Shown: positions 50,552 through 60,649 of the stretch, in pieces | Numbering within the stretch: position 1 is the stretch's first letter | How the letters are laid out: every line of letters starts with the position of its first letter | Source of the DNA: CADEFX01 sp046154585 | GTDB taxonomy: Bacteria > Pseudomonadota > Alphaproteobacteria > Rhizobiales > Hyphomicrobiaceae | NCBI GenBank assembly: GCA_046154585.1 | Contig: JBJXDX010000141.1 | Coordinates: forward strand, 1 to 64,000 | Length of the DNA: 64,000 bases | Reading direction: 5' to 3' | Position numbers and translations under genes: made by a program | Notes under the pieces: model-generated | The model's input: the letters and a program-made list of their open reading frames with translations, nothing else | The model's database searches: none | Told to the model about the DNA's origin: nothing

Positions 50552-51034
50552 ATGGTCGGCAAGCAGCACACCTACGCCTGCAACGTGGCGTGGACCGGCA
50601 ATACCGGAAGCGGCACCTCGCGCTACAACAGCTACTCGCGTGACTACACCGTGACTTCGCCCGGCAAACCCGAAATTGCCGGATCGTCCGACCCCGCATT
50701 CAGGGGCGATCCCAAGCGCTACAATCCCGAAGATCTTCTTGTTATAGCTTTGTCGTCCTGCCACATGCTGTCGTACCTGCACTTGGCGGCCGTGGGCGGC
50801 GTCGTCGTTACCGCCTACGTCGATGATGCTGGTGGTGTCATGACGCAGGACGCCAAAGGCAACGGCGCCTTCACGCGCGTCACGCTGCGGCCGAAGGTAA
50901 CGATCACTGCGAACAGCGATCCGGCCAAGGCACGTGAGTTGCACCACGCCGCGCACGAGGTGTGCTTCATCGCCAACTCGGTGAGTTTTCCGGTCGACTG
51001 CGAGCCCGAGATCATCGTCAGCTCGGCGGCCTGA
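50552..51034 (+). CDS. OsmC family protein
   Basis: 160 residues with AGGAAC before the ATG. OsmC fold: KYNPEDLLVIALSSCHMLSYLHLAAVGG-like (RYNPEDLLVIALSSCHMLSYLHLA) with the first Cys and HHAAHEVCFIANSVSFPV with the second. The redox pair is complete. Probably a peroxide-handling thiol enzyme. Closer to the YhfA-like 'SSCHMLSYL' group than to the OsmC at 40997, so the two are not close duplicates. Confidence 0.88.
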   Translation: MVGKQHTYACNVAWTGNTGSGTSRYNSYSRDYTVTSPGKPEIAGSSDPAFRGDPKRYNPEDLLVIALSSCHMLSYLHLAAVGGVVVTAYVDDAGGVMTQDAKGNGAFTRVTLRPKVTITANSDPAKARELHHAAHEVCFIANSVSFPVDCEPEIIVSSAA

Positions 51035-51037
51035 CAC

Positions 51038-51904
51038 TCAAATGCCGAATTCTCTGGCCCAACTTTCGGGTACGCGCCCGATGCGCTGGCGCACCGCCTG
51101 CGCCAGCGGCCTGTAGGTCTCGCGCAGCCGCGCGCGCACCGTTTCCGGCAGCGCCGCTTCCTGGCTCTGATTGAAACCTCGGCCCGCGCGGTCGAACATG
51201 CGCGCGCTGTGGCTCATGCCGATGAAGCGGCACACCTGCTCCAGCGCCTCCAGCCTGTCCTTGTGGATGTCCTCGTAGAACAGCTCGAGCGTCTGGTCGG
51301 GCCGGAATACAGCAGCCATGGTATCGAGCGTTGCACTGTAGTCTCCGAGCTGCTGGAACTGTGGCTCATCGAGGAGGGCAAACATCATCTCCGGCGACTG
51401 CCGCGTCGCATCGAGCCCACGCGACCGGCACAGATGCAGCGCCTGGCTCCAGGCCCGCGTCACGGGATTGCGCATGATGAAGAGCACGCGCACTTCCGGC
51501 GACAGCGTCTTCAGATGTTCGAACCCCTCCTTGCCCAGGATGGCGTATTCCGGCGTCACCTCACCCGCGAACCGCTTGGCGCCGCGATGCCGGAACAGGC
51601 TCGCGTACCATTCGTCATTGATGGGACTGCGCATGTAGTCGCGATACCAGGCCCACTGGCTGCGGTGCTCGCCGAAGTGGTGCCACTGGGTCAGCAGGCG
51701 CTGGTGGTACTTGCGGTAGCGCGACCGGCGCTTGCGGCTGGACAGATGCTCGGTGATGCCCCGGATATGATCGAAGTAGTGGACTTCCGTCACCGGCGTC
51801 AGGAACAGATCCGGGTGCGTCCGCAGCATGCGCGCAAGCCAGGACGTCCCGGCCTTCTGCGCACCGATGCAAACGAAGAAGTCATTTATGACGACACTGC
51901 GCAT
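51038..51904 (-). CDS. sulfotransferase domain protein
   Basis: 288 residues. The 5'-PSB motif for the sulfate donor PAPS is CIGAQKAGTSWLARMLRTHPDL (residues 12-30 region), the 3'-PB motif is VLFIMRNPVTRAWSQALH, and the C-terminal helical region includes LELFYEDIHKDRLEALEQVCRFIGM. All donor-binding residues are seen. The acceptor is unknown; sulfation of surface or lipid molecules is common in rhizobia. Confidence 0.9.
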   Translation of the reverse strand: MRSVVINDFFVCIGAQKAGTSWLARMLRTHPDLFLTPVTEVHYFDHIRGITEHLSSRKRRSRYRKYHQRLLTQWHHFGEHRSQWAWYRDYMRSPINDEWYASLFRHRGAKRFAGEVTPEYAILGKEGFEHLKTLSPEVRVLFIMRNPVTRAWSQALHLCRSRGLDATRQSPEMMFALLDEPQFQQLGDYSATLDTMAAVFRPDQTLELFYEDIHKDRLEALEQVCRFIGMSHSARMFDRAGRGFNQSQEAALPETVRARLRETYRPLAQAVRQRIGRVPESWAREFGI

Positions 51905-52035
51905 GGATGTCGGCGCACGATTCCGCCCAAGCCCTCACACGCTCTTAGCGCGTCCCACCCGCCTTGCAACGCGCCAAATACGCCCAGTACGGAATTTGAC
52001 CACGCGCAGCCCTGTTTCCAGGCGCTTCTCGTCTC

Positions 52036-52752
52036 TCACCACGCAATCGCTTTGCGGTTCTCGAAGAACTGGCCGGTCGGTCCGTCCGGCGGCAGCGTCG
52101 CCAGCCAGACCGCCGTGTCGGCCCCCTCCTGCACGCTCACCGGCGCGCTGGAGCCGCCCATATCCGTGCGTACCCAGCCCGGATGCATGGCATTGACCTT
52201 GATGCCGGCACTGTCCAGCTCGGCGGCGGCAACGCGTGTCAGCGCATTCAGCGCGGCTTTCGACATACGGTAGCCGGGTGAACGTGCGCCCATCCCCGAG
52301 AGCTGCCCCATGCGCGATGACACATTCACGATTCGTCCGTAGCAGCCCTCGCGCATGTGCGGAGCAACAACCTGGATCAGGCGCATAGGACCCAACACGT
52401 TGGTCTCGTACGTTTGCCGCGCGCCATCGGGCGAAACGTCGAGCACGCTCGCGACGGTGGCCCGGCTGCCGTCGAGCGAAATCCCGGCATTGTTGACGAG
52501 CACATCGAGCCGGCCGTTGAGCCGGAGGATCTCCGCGACCGCAGCCTTGATGCTTGCCGCATCGTTCACGTCGAGGGTGACGATGGCCGTCTGCACGCCC
52601 GCGCCGGCAAGTTGCTCTGCCGCCGCGCGCCCTTTCTCAGGATCGCGCGACGCGAGCACCGTCTTCAATCCCTTCTGCGCGAGCTGGCGCACGATCTCGA
52701 ACCCCAGCCCGCGGTTGCCGCCCGTCACCAGCGCCACGCGCACGTCCACCAT
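52036..52752 (-). CDS. SDR family oxidoreductase
   Basis: 238 residues from ATG 52752 (GGGAG six bases upstream). NAD-binding TGGNRGLGFEIVRQLAQ, NNAGISLDG, catalytic Ser in IVNVSSRMGQL, Tyr/Lys in GYRMSKAALNALT (Ser/Tyr/Lys intact), and the PGWVRTDMGG end. The type resembles carbonyl-reductase-like SDRs. It is convergent with the sulfotransferase region and divergent from DUF486. Confidence 0.9.
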   Translation of the reverse strand: MVDVRVALVTGGNRGLGFEIVRQLAQKGLKTVLASRDPEKGRAAAEQLAGAGVQTAIVTLDVNDAASIKAAVAEILRLNGRLDVLVNNAGISLDGSRATVASVLDVSPDGARQTYETNVLGPMRLIQVVAPHMREGCYGRIVNVSSRMGQLSGMGARSPGYRMSKAALNALTRVAAAELDSAGIKVNAMHPGWVRTDMGGSSAPVSVQEGADTAVWLATLPPDGPTGQFFENRKAIAW

Positions 52753-52809
52753 GTCCATCTCCCAGCACTACAGCCTAAAGCACAACGCTTGAGCCTGCGG
52801 ACCGTTCGC

Positions 52810-53172
52810 TCAGCCGCGCCCGTAAAAAACGAACCCCGCGCCCGCCGCAATCAGCGCAAAGCCCACCGCGTGGTTCCAGCTCAACTGTTCTTTCAGATAC
52901 ACGACCGAGAACACGGCAAAAACCATCAGCGTGATCACCTCCTGGATGGTTTTGAGCTGGGCGGCAGAATACACGGCACTGCCATAGCGGTTGGCCGGGA
53001 CGGCAAAGCAGTACTCGATGAACGCGATCCCCCAGGATGCGAGCACGACAAGCACCAGCGGCCGCGCCTTGAAGTTGAGATGCCCGTACCAGGCGAGCGT
53101 CATGAAGACGTTCGACACGAGCAGCAGCAGGACCGGCGTGATGTAGCTCCAGGGGGCGGCGGCAAACGGCAT
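52810..53172 (-). CDS. DUF486 family membrane protein
   Basis: 120 residues from ATG 53172, GGAGGAG upstream. Four transmembrane helices as in DUF486: PVLLLLVSNVFMTLAWYGHL, LVLVVLASWGIAFIEYCFAVPANRYG, AAQLKTIQEVITLMVFAVFSVVYLKE and AVGFALIAAGAGFVFYGRG. The family is a small DMT-superfamily relative with no defined substrate. Confidence 0.85.
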   Translation of the reverse strand: MPFAAAPWSYITPVLLLLVSNVFMTLAWYGHLNFKARPLVLVVLASWGIAFIEYCFAVPANRYGSAVYSAAQLKTIQEVITLMVFAVFSVVYLKEQLSWNHAVGFALIAAGAGFVFYGRG

Positions 53173-53363
53173 GATCAGCTCCTCCGACACGGCGCCCCGA
53201 TACATGGAAACCCCGGTTTGCGCCCGTCGGTCGGCTTAGGCCCCGCACCATTTTGGAGCAATGCGGCAATCGCAACGAGTTGCCTGTCGCACACAGCGCA
53301 GATTGTGCGCTCGCGGCGTCCGGGAGTGTGCTATGGCCTTGCCGCTCACAGCGGAGATCGCCC

Positions 53364-53930
53364 ATGGGAACTACCGGCTGGATTATCCTCGGTATCATTG
53401 CGGCCATCGTGCTTCTGGCGATAGCCACCTACAACGGCCTCGTGGCGCTGCGCCAGCGCAGCATGCAGGCCTTCGCCGACATCGACGTTCAACTGAAGCA
53501 GCGCCACGACCTGGTGCCCAATCTCGTCGAGACCGTGAAGGGCTACGCCAGCCACGAGCGCGAAACGCTCGACAGCGTCGTCAGGGCTCGCAACGCTGCC
53601 GTCTCCGCCACCGGTCCGGCGCAACAGGCGGCGGCAGAGGGCGCCTTGCAAGGTGCGCTACGTCAACTCTTCGCGCTCGCCGAAGCCTATCCCGACCTCA
53701 AGGCCAATCAGAACTTTCAGCAACTTCAGCTCGAACTCGGCGACCTCGAGAACAAGATTGCCGCCGCCCGCCGCTTCTTCAACAACGCCGTGAGCGAGTA
53801 CAATACCAAGCGCCAGGCGTTCCCGGCCGTGCTGTTCGCCAATGCGATGGGCTTCGGGCCGCAGGACTTCTTCAATCTCGACGAGACTGAGCGCAAAGCC
53901 ACCGCCACGCCCCCCAAGGTGCAGTTCTAG
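53364..53930 (+). CDS. lemA: LemA family protein
   Basis: 188 residues from ATG 53364. One N-terminal transmembrane helix (GWIILGIIAAIVLLAIATYNGLV) and the LemA cytoplasmic/periplasmic helical core VQLKQRHDLVPNLVETVKGYASHE, AYPDLKANQNFQQLQLELGDLENKIAAARRFFNNAVSEYN. LemA proteins are poorly understood membrane proteins often paired with M48 proteases. The next gene, 30 bp away, is exactly such a protease, so an operon is likely. Confidence 0.92.
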   Translation: MGTTGWIILGIIAAIVLLAIATYNGLVALRQRSMQAFADIDVQLKQRHDLVPNLVETVKGYASHERETLDSVVRARNAAVSATGPAQQAAAEGALQGALRQLFALAEAYPDLKANQNFQQLQLELGDLENKIAAARRFFNNAVSEYNTKRQAFPAVLFANAMGFGPQDFFNLDETERKATATPPKVQF

Positions 53931-53960
53931 CCACGGCGCGCCAACCGGCGTTGATCGCGA

Positions 53961-55013
53961 ATGTTCCGATCCTACGGCCTTTATTCGCACATCCAGGCCA
54001 ACCGTATCCGCTCGATCCTGCTGCTGGCTGGATTCGTGGCGCTCCTGCACGCGCTACTGTTCTCCGTGCTGCTGATCCTCAACGCCTTCATGACCGGCGG
54101 CACGTTCGAAGACATCGCCTACGCCGCCCGCGACCAATTCGCCGGCGCCTGGCCGGTAGCGATGATTGCTGCGGCCTCCTGGTTCGTCATTGCCTTCCTC
54201 ATACACCAAGCCATGATCCGCGCTGCCACCGGCGCCCGCGGCGTCTCGCGCCAGGAAGCGCCGCAACTCTACAACGCCCTTGAAAACCTCTGCATCTCGC
54301 GCGGCATCCCAATGCCCCGCCTGCAGATCATCGATACGCCGGCGCTCAACGCCTATGCAGCGGGCCTGCGCGAAGGCGACTACGTCATCGCCGTCACACG
54401 CGGACTGATCGATACCCTCGATCCCGCTGAACTGGAAGCCGTGCTCGGCCACGAGCTGACCCACATCCGCAACCGCGACAGCCAGCTCATGGTGATCGCA
54501 GTAATCTTCGCCGGCATCTTCGGCTTCTTCGCCGACCTGTTCATACGCGGCTGGGATTTCCCTTACGGCTGGTCGCCGCGCGACAAGCGCCAGCGCGACC
54601 AGGACGACTGGGATGACTCCAGCGGAAGCAGCGGTGGCGGCCGGAGTGGCGGAGGCGGCGGCGCAGTCATCGCCGTTGTCGTCGCCATCGCCATCATCAT
54701 CATCTCGTGGGGAGTCTCGACGCTGATCCGCTTCGCCCTCTCCCGCTCGCGCGAATACCTGGCCGATGCCGGCTCCGTCGAGCTGACGAAAAACCCCGAC
54801 GCCATGATCTCGGCCCTGCGCAAGATCGAGCGCAACGCCGCCTTCGACGTGCCCTCGCGCATGGAGGCCTTCTTCATCGAGAACCCGCTGAAGAGCCGCC
54901 TCAGCGGCCTCCTCGCCACCCACCCCTCCGTCGACGCCCGCGTCGAGGCGCTCGAGTTGTATGCCAAGGGGCACGACCTCGAACCTGAAACCCCGGCCCC
55001 ACCGCCAGCCTGA
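53961..55013 (+). CDS. M48 family membrane metalloprotease, HtpX-like
   Basis: 350 residues. Transmembrane helices near 18-42 and 60-82, active site HELTH (164-168) in LGHELTHIRNRDSQL, third ligand Glu in SREYLADAGSVELT, and two further helices (171-190, 226-246). Between the catalytic region and the last helix lies a Gly/Ser-rich loop (SSGSSGGGRSGGGGG). Membrane quality-control protease. Paired with lemA, a common genome arrangement. Confidence 0.92.
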   Translation: MFRSYGLYSHIQANRIRSILLLAGFVALLHALLFSVLLILNAFMTGGTFEDIAYAARDQFAGAWPVAMIAAASWFVIAFLIHQAMIRAATGARGVSRQEAPQLYNALENLCISRGIPMPRLQIIDTPALNAYAAGLREGDYVIAVTRGLIDTLDPAELEAVLGHELTHIRNRDSQLMVIAVIFAGIFGFFADLFIRGWDFPYGWSPRDKRQRDQDDWDDSSGSSGGGRSGGGGGAVIAVVVAIAIIIISWGVSTLIRFALSRSREYLADAGSVELTKNPDAMISALRKIERNAAFDVPSRMEAFFIENPLKSRLSGLLATHPSVDARVEALELYAKGHDLEPETPAPPPA

Positions 55014-55035
55014 CGCCGAGCGTGCGCAGTCCCGC

Positions 55036-55065
55036 TTGACACCCGCCCCTGACCTCAACTATCAA
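55036..55065 (+). promoter_or_regulatory. groESL promoter
   Basis: TTGACA at 55036-55041, followed after an 18-bp spacer by TATCAA (55060-55065), or after 17 bp by CTATCA. Transcription would start around 55072 and run straight into the CIRCE operator. Confidence 0.6.
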
Positions 55066-55076
55066 AACGGCCGTCG

Positions 55077-55103
55077 CTGGCACTCTCGGTTTGATAGTGC
55101 TAA
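55077..55103 (+). promoter_or_regulatory. CIRCE operator for HrcA
   Basis: CTGGCACTC (55077-55085), a nine-base spacer, and TAGTGCTAA (55095-55103). Compared with the consensus TTAGCACTC-N9-GAGTGCTAA, the left arm has two mismatches and the right arm one. The site overlaps the predicted start of the groESL message, as expected for HrcA heat-shock control. Confidence 0.9.
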
Positions 55104-55175
55104 CAGCGCGCCCCCGACACACCCGACGAAATCTCGCGGGCCTTACCTAAGCCTCTGATGGGAGAAGATAATCGC

Positions 55176-55466
55176 ATGAAATTCCGCCCCCTCCATGACC
55201 GCGTGGTCGTGCGCCGCACCGAGCAGGAGACCAAGAGTGCCGGCGGCATCATCATCCCCGACACCGCCGCCGAGAAGCCCCAGCAGGGTGAAGTCATCGC
55301 CGTCGGCCCTGGTGCCCGCGACGACTCCGGCAAGCTGATCGCCATCGACCTGAAGAAGGGCGACAAGGTGCTGTTCGGCAAGTGGTCCGGCACCGAGGTC
55401 AAGATCGACGGCCAGGAGCTGTTGATCATGAAAGAGAGCGACGTCATGGGCGTGCTCGAGCGCTAA
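55176..55466 (+). CDS. groES: GroES co-chaperonin
   Basis: 96 residues from ATG 55176. FRPLHDRVVVRRTEQETKSAGGIIIPDTAAEKPQQGEV covers the N-terminal and mobile-loop region, and VLFGKWSGTEVKIDGQELLIMKESDVMGV the barrel end. A heptameric lid for GroEL. Controlled by the CIRCE site; two hairpins separate it from groEL. Confidence 0.97.
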   Translation: MKFRPLHDRVVVRRTEQETKSAGGIIIPDTAAEKPQQGEVIAVGPGARDDSGKLIAIDLKKGDKVLFGKWSGTEVKIDGQELLIMKESDVMGVLER

Positions 55467-55469
55467 GGA

Positions 55470-55484
55470 GCCGCCTCCGGCGGC
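55470..55484 (+). other. short hairpin after groES
   Basis: GCCGCC-TCC-GGCGGC, a compact GC stem a few bases past the groES stop. It lies just ahead of the heptamer repeat stem and is not followed by U residues, so full termination is unlikely. Confidence 0.5.
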
Positions 55485-55486
55485 TA

Positions 55487-55540
55487 GGCAATAGGCAGTA
55501 GGCAATAGCCACTCCCTCCTATTGCCTACTGCCTATTGCC
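55487..55540 (+). repeat. perfect 22-bp inverted repeat of heptamer units between groES and groEL
   Basis: Left arm 55487-55508 is three GGCAATA-like units (GGCAATA, GGCAGTA, GGCAATA) plus G. The right arm 55519-55540 is its exact reverse complement, followed by one more CATTGCC. The loop is ten bases. RNA copied here would form a 22-bp stem in the groES-groEL spacer, 40 bases ahead of the groEL start. Possible roles are transcript stability or processing that sets the ratio of the two proteins. It may also be an inserted repetitive element. Confidence 0.85.
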
Positions 55541-55580
55541 CATTGCCTCACAAATCCACTCAACCCAGGAACCCCCACAC

Positions 55581-57215
<1,635 letters not shown>

Positions 57216-57286
57216 AACCCTTCCGCACCCCTGCAATCGCGGGGATGGGAAGCGAGCAGACCGAAGCGCTCAAACGTTTCGGAACG

Positions 57287-57325
57287 AGGCCGCGCCGGGC
57301 AATCGGCGCGGCCTTTACCTTTTTG
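57287..57325 (+). terminator. intrinsic terminator of groESL
   Basis: Perfect 11-base stem AGGCCGCGCCG/CGGCGCGGCCT (57287-57297, 57304-57314) with a six-base loop, then TTACCTTTTT. Classical rho-independent form, 70 bases after the groEL stop. Confidence 0.9.
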
Positions 57326-57404
57326 CACACGTCATTCCCCGCCATTGCTCAGCCCTCGGCCTAATGGCACACTTGCCCGGCGAACAGTTTCGGGGGCTGA
57401 TCTC

Positions 57405-57899
57405 ATGAACCTACTTCGCGCAGTCACATTGGGCGTCGCGCTGCTGCTCGCGGCCGCCCCTGGCACCGCCGAGGCTCAGGGCAGGATCAAACCTGTCACC
57501 GAATGCCTCAAGAAAGTTTGGGAATACTTCGGCAAGCCCGTTACCACTGGCGCGGCCGAGAAGGTCGGCGGCGTGGCCGCCGAGTATTTCATCGACAAGA
57601 TCCGCAAGAGCGGCTCGGCGTCGGCGCCCATCTCCGATTCCGACGTTCAAGCGCTGCAGCAGCGTGGATTGAGCGACTGCCAGATCCGCGAAGCGATCAT
57701 CGCCATGCAGGGCATCCGGCCCGTCAATGCGCCCCCGCGCGGCTATTCCGCCCAGGCGCACTGCGCCCGCACCGGCGCGGTCGGTACCGCGCACAACATG
57801 CCCACGCCACAAAAGGCCGTCGAGCACGCGGTCTACGACTGCTCCTACCGCGGCGGCGTCCCCGACTGCTGCCGGCAGGGCGTGCGCGTCCTGCCGTGA
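57405..57899 (+). CDS. secreted Cys-rich protein, unrecognised
   Basis: 164 residues from ATG 57405. Signal peptide MNLLRAVTLGVALLLAAAPGTAEA. The mature domain has a helical front (ECLKKVWEYFGKPVTTGAAEKVGG) and a Cys-rich second half (DCQIREAI, AHCARTG, VYDCSYRG, PDCCRQG), with at least six Cys. The front helix resembles those of several small envelope proteins, but no family was identified. Confidence 0.6.
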   Translation: MNLLRAVTLGVALLLAAAPGTAEAQGRIKPVTECLKKVWEYFGKPVTTGAAEKVGGVAAEYFIDKIRKSGSASAPISDSDVQALQQRGLSDCQIREAIIAMQGIRPVNAPPRGYSAQAHCARTGAVGTAHNMPTPQKAVEHAVYDCSYRGGVPDCCRQGVRVLP

Positions 57900-57909
57900 C
57901 GGCCTACGC

Positions 57910-58551
57910 CTACCTGCGCGTCAGCACGCCGTAGGTCGCGTAGCCGCGATACAACAACACAAAGAACGGCTGCAATCCGTGACGGACCGCGGTCGCCGCC
58001 AAAACGGTCTCGAGGTGCTCGCGCGGCGTCACCTCGAACCGCCGCATCCATGCATACAGGCCCGTTCGCGTAATGCCCGGCAGTCCGTGGCACGTGCCGA
58101 AGTCGACGACGTGCAGCGAGCCGCCGGGCGCCAGCATCGTGCAAGCGTGATCCAGCACCGCCTGCCAGTCCGGGACCGTCGATAGCACGTAGCACGCATA
58201 AATGCGGTCGAGCTGGTTGACACCGAACAGCTCTTCCGGATCGAACGTAGCTGCATTGGCCTGCGCCAGCCGGACTCGCGGGGCGAGCCCGGCCTCCGCC
58301 ACGCTTTGCCCGGCCGCTTCGAGCACGGCCGGAGCGACGTCGATCCCATAGAGCCGCGCATCCGGATATGTTTCCGCAACCGTGACGAGATTGCGCGCCG
58401 CACCGCATCCGATCTCCAGGATAGCGCCGCCGTCAGGCGGCACGAGGCCGCCGATCAGCGTGTCGCGGCCGAGCTGGAAATGCCGCCGCGTTGCATCGTA
58501 GAGTCGCTGCTGATGGCGGTACAGGTCCAGTACGGCAGCCGGTGACGCCAT
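57910..58551 (-). CDS. SAM-dependent methyltransferase, BtaB-like
   Basis: 213 residues. Motif I is LEIGCGAARNLVTVAETYPDARLYGIDVAPAVLEAA, preceded by LYRHQQRLYDATRRHFQLGRDTLI, the pattern seen in BtaB, which makes the betaine lipid DGTS together with BtaA (DUF3419). No btaA lies next to it, so the assignment rests on the start of the protein only and could equally be another lipid or metabolite methyltransferase. Confidence 0.75.
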   Translation of the reverse strand: MASPAAVLDLYRHQQRLYDATRRHFQLGRDTLIGGLVPPDGGAILEIGCGAARNLVTVAETYPDARLYGIDVAPAVLEAAGQSVAEAGLAPRVRLAQANAATFDPEELFGVNQLDRIYACYVLSTVPDWQAVLDHACTMLAPGGSLHVVDFGTCHGLPGITRTGLYAWMRRFEVTPREHLETVLAATAVRHGLQPFFVLLYRGYATYGVLTRR

Positions 58552-58579
58552 GATTGCAACTCCCTGCGCAGCGGCACAC

Positions 58580-59386
58580 TCACGCCGCGACTTCGACTCC
58601 GACAGGGGCCATCTCGCTCGCCGCGCGCGCCCGCATCACGTCGTGCCAGCGGATCAGCGTCAGATCGCCCGCGCGCGTCTCCGCGATCGCCGTGCAGCTT
58701 TCCACCCAGTCGCCGGAATTGAGATAGTGCACCGGCCCGATCTGCCGGTCGGCGGCGTGGTGGATGTGGCCGCAGATCACGCCGTCCGCCTCATGACGAT
58801 GCGCCACCTCGGCCAGTGCCGCCTCGTATTCGCCGATGAAGCTCACCGCGGTCTTCACCCGCGACTTCAGAAAGGCCGACAGCGACCAGTAGCCGAAGCC
58901 GAGATGCCGCCGAACCCAATTCAGCGGGCCGTTGGACCAGAGTGCCAGCTCGTAGCCGCGATCGCCCAGGAACGCGAGCCAGCGCGCATAGCGCACCACG
59001 ACGTCGAACTCGTCTCCGTGCATGACGAGGTAGCGGCGGCCGCACACGGTCGTGTGGACGGCATCGCGGGCAATCTCGATGCCGCCGAAATGCAATCCGC
59101 AGAATTCGCGCAGGGCTTCGTCGTGGTTCCCGGGGATGAAGACGATGCGCGTCCCTTTGCGCACCTTGCGCAGCAGCTTCTGCAGCACATCGTTGTGCGC
59201 CTGCGGCCAGTGCGGCCCCCGCCGCACCTTCCAGAAATCGACGATATCGCCGACGAGGTAGATGATGTCGGCCTCGACATGCTTCAGGAAGTCAAGCAGT
59301 GCCTCGGCCTGAGCCGATCGCGTTCCAAGGTGCACGTCGGAGATGAAGACGGCGCGAAATCCTTGTCTGCCCGGCTCCAGATACAC
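58580..59386 (-). CDS. LpxH-like metallophosphoesterase (UDP-2,3-diacylglucosamine diphosphatase family)
   Basis: 268 residues from GTG 59386 with GAGAGG upstream. Binuclear-metal motifs in order: DVHLG (Asp, His), GDIVD, FIPGNHDEALREF, VMHGDEFDVVV and CGHIHHAAD. The region RYARWLAFLGDRGYELALWSNGPLNWVRRHLGFGYW is typical of the LpxH-like branch seen in alphaproteobacteria. Many alphaproteobacteria instead use LpxI for lipid A, so a lipid-related but distinct substrate is possible. Confidence 0.82.
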   Translation of the reverse strand: MYLEPGRQGFRAVFISDVHLGTRSAQAEALLDFLKHVEADIIYLVGDIVDFWKVRRGPHWPQAHNDVLQKLLRKVRKGTRIVFIPGNHDEALREFCGLHFGGIEIARDAVHTTVCGRRYLVMHGDEFDVVVRYARWLAFLGDRGYELALWSNGPLNWVRRHLGFGYWSLSAFLKSRVKTAVSFIGEYEAALAEVAHRHEADGVICGHIHHAADRQIGPVHYLNSGDWVESCTAIAETRAGDLTLIRWHDVMRARAASEMAPVGVEVAA

Positions 59387-59481
59387 TTGCGACGCCTCTC
59401 CTGCTCTCCTACGTGTTGCACGCCTACCAAAGCCGGATTCCTGTTACAGGGTTGTGACAACCACACGAATTGCCCACGCAC

Positions 59482-60549
59482 ATGCCCTCCCGCCGCCGCC
59501 TGTTGACCATGTTTGCCGCCGTTGCCGCTCCCGTTGTCGGTGGCGCTGCCTTCTTCATTCCGAAGCGTGCCAACGCCTACTATCGAGGGCCGGTCTCGGA
59601 CCATTTCGACGGCGAGCGCTTCTTCAACCCCGTGGGACGCACGCCCAAGGGCCTCGATCAGGTGATGCGCCTCTATTGGATGGAGACCTGGGAGAAATGG
59701 CCTGCCACCCTGCCCAGTCCCTTCCCCGCCGACAAGCCGCCTCCGCGCGTGTCCGGCACACGCGCGCGCCTCTCCTACGTCGGCCACGCCAGCTGGCTCA
59801 TCCAGGCCGCAGGCCTGAATATCCTCATCGACCCGCACTGGTCCATGCGTGCGAGCCCTGTGTCCTTCGCTGGCCCGACACGCGCCAATCCGCCCGGCAT
59901 CGCCTTCGACGACCTGCCCAAGATCGATGCCGTGATCGTCACGCACAACCACTACGATCACCTGGATGTGCCCACCGTCGCGCGCCTCTGGACTCGCGAC
60001 AAACCGCTCGTCGTCACGCCACTCGGCAACGACACCATCATGAAGGCCGAAATCCCGGATCTGAAAGCCCGCCCGGTGGATTGGCACGAGCGCATCGATC
60101 TCTCGCCTGACGTCAGCCTCTTCGTCGAGCCCACCCAGCACTGGTCCGCACGCGGCACGCGCGATCGCATGCATGCGCTGTGGGCGAGCTTCGTCATCGC
60201 CACGCCTGCGGGAAAGATTTACGCCGTGGGTGATTCCGGCTTCGAGGATGGCAGCACGTTCCGGAGCGTCGCGGCGCGCCACCAGCGCCTGCGCCTCGCG
60301 CTTCTCCCGATCGGCGCCTACGAGCCGCGCTGGTTCATGTCATCGCAGCACATGAACCCCGACGAAAGCGTGCGAGCTCTGGCGCTCTGCGGTGCCAAAC
60401 AGGCGCTCGGCCATCACTGGGGCACGTTCCAGCTCACGACCGAGCCGCACGATGCGCCGCCGCAGGCCCTTACCACGGCTCTGCAAGCGCACGGGATTCC
60501 GCCCGAACGCTTCCCCGCCATGCGGCCCAGCCAAGTTGTGGAAATCTGA
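59482..60549 (+). CDS. Tat-exported MBL-fold protein, NAPE-PLD-like
   Basis: 355 residues from ATG 59482 (a TTG at 59470 is possible). Twin-arginine signal SRRRLLTMFAAVAAPVVGG. Metallo-lactamase motifs in the N-acyl-phosphatidylethanolamine phospholipase D arrangement: THNHYDHLD, VEPTQHWSARG, VGDSGFEDG, LPIGAYEPRWFM and HHWGTFQL. Members hydrolyse phospholipid or nucleotide-like esters in the envelope. The exact substrate is unknown. Starts 95 bp from the divergent LpxH-like gene. Confidence 0.85.
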   Translation: MPSRRRLLTMFAAVAAPVVGGAAFFIPKRANAYYRGPVSDHFDGERFFNPVGRTPKGLDQVMRLYWMETWEKWPATLPSPFPADKPPPRVSGTRARLSYVGHASWLIQAAGLNILIDPHWSMRASPVSFAGPTRANPPGIAFDDLPKIDAVIVTHNHYDHLDVPTVARLWTRDKPLVVTPLGNDTIMKAEIPDLKARPVDWHERIDLSPDVSLFVEPTQHWSARGTRDRMHALWASFVIATPAGKIYAVGDSGFEDGSTFRSVAARHQRLRLALLPIGAYEPRWFMSSQHMNPDESVRALALCGAKQALGHHWGTFQLTTEPHDAPPQALTTALQAHGIPPERFPAMRPSQVVEI

Positions 60550-60649
60550 GTCCCATGTGGTCTCCGCATGTGGCGTCCGCGTCTTCGGCATGACGGGCGC
60601 GCGTAGAGCACGCTATTCTGCTACCGACACCAAGCGAGGACCCGAGCCC

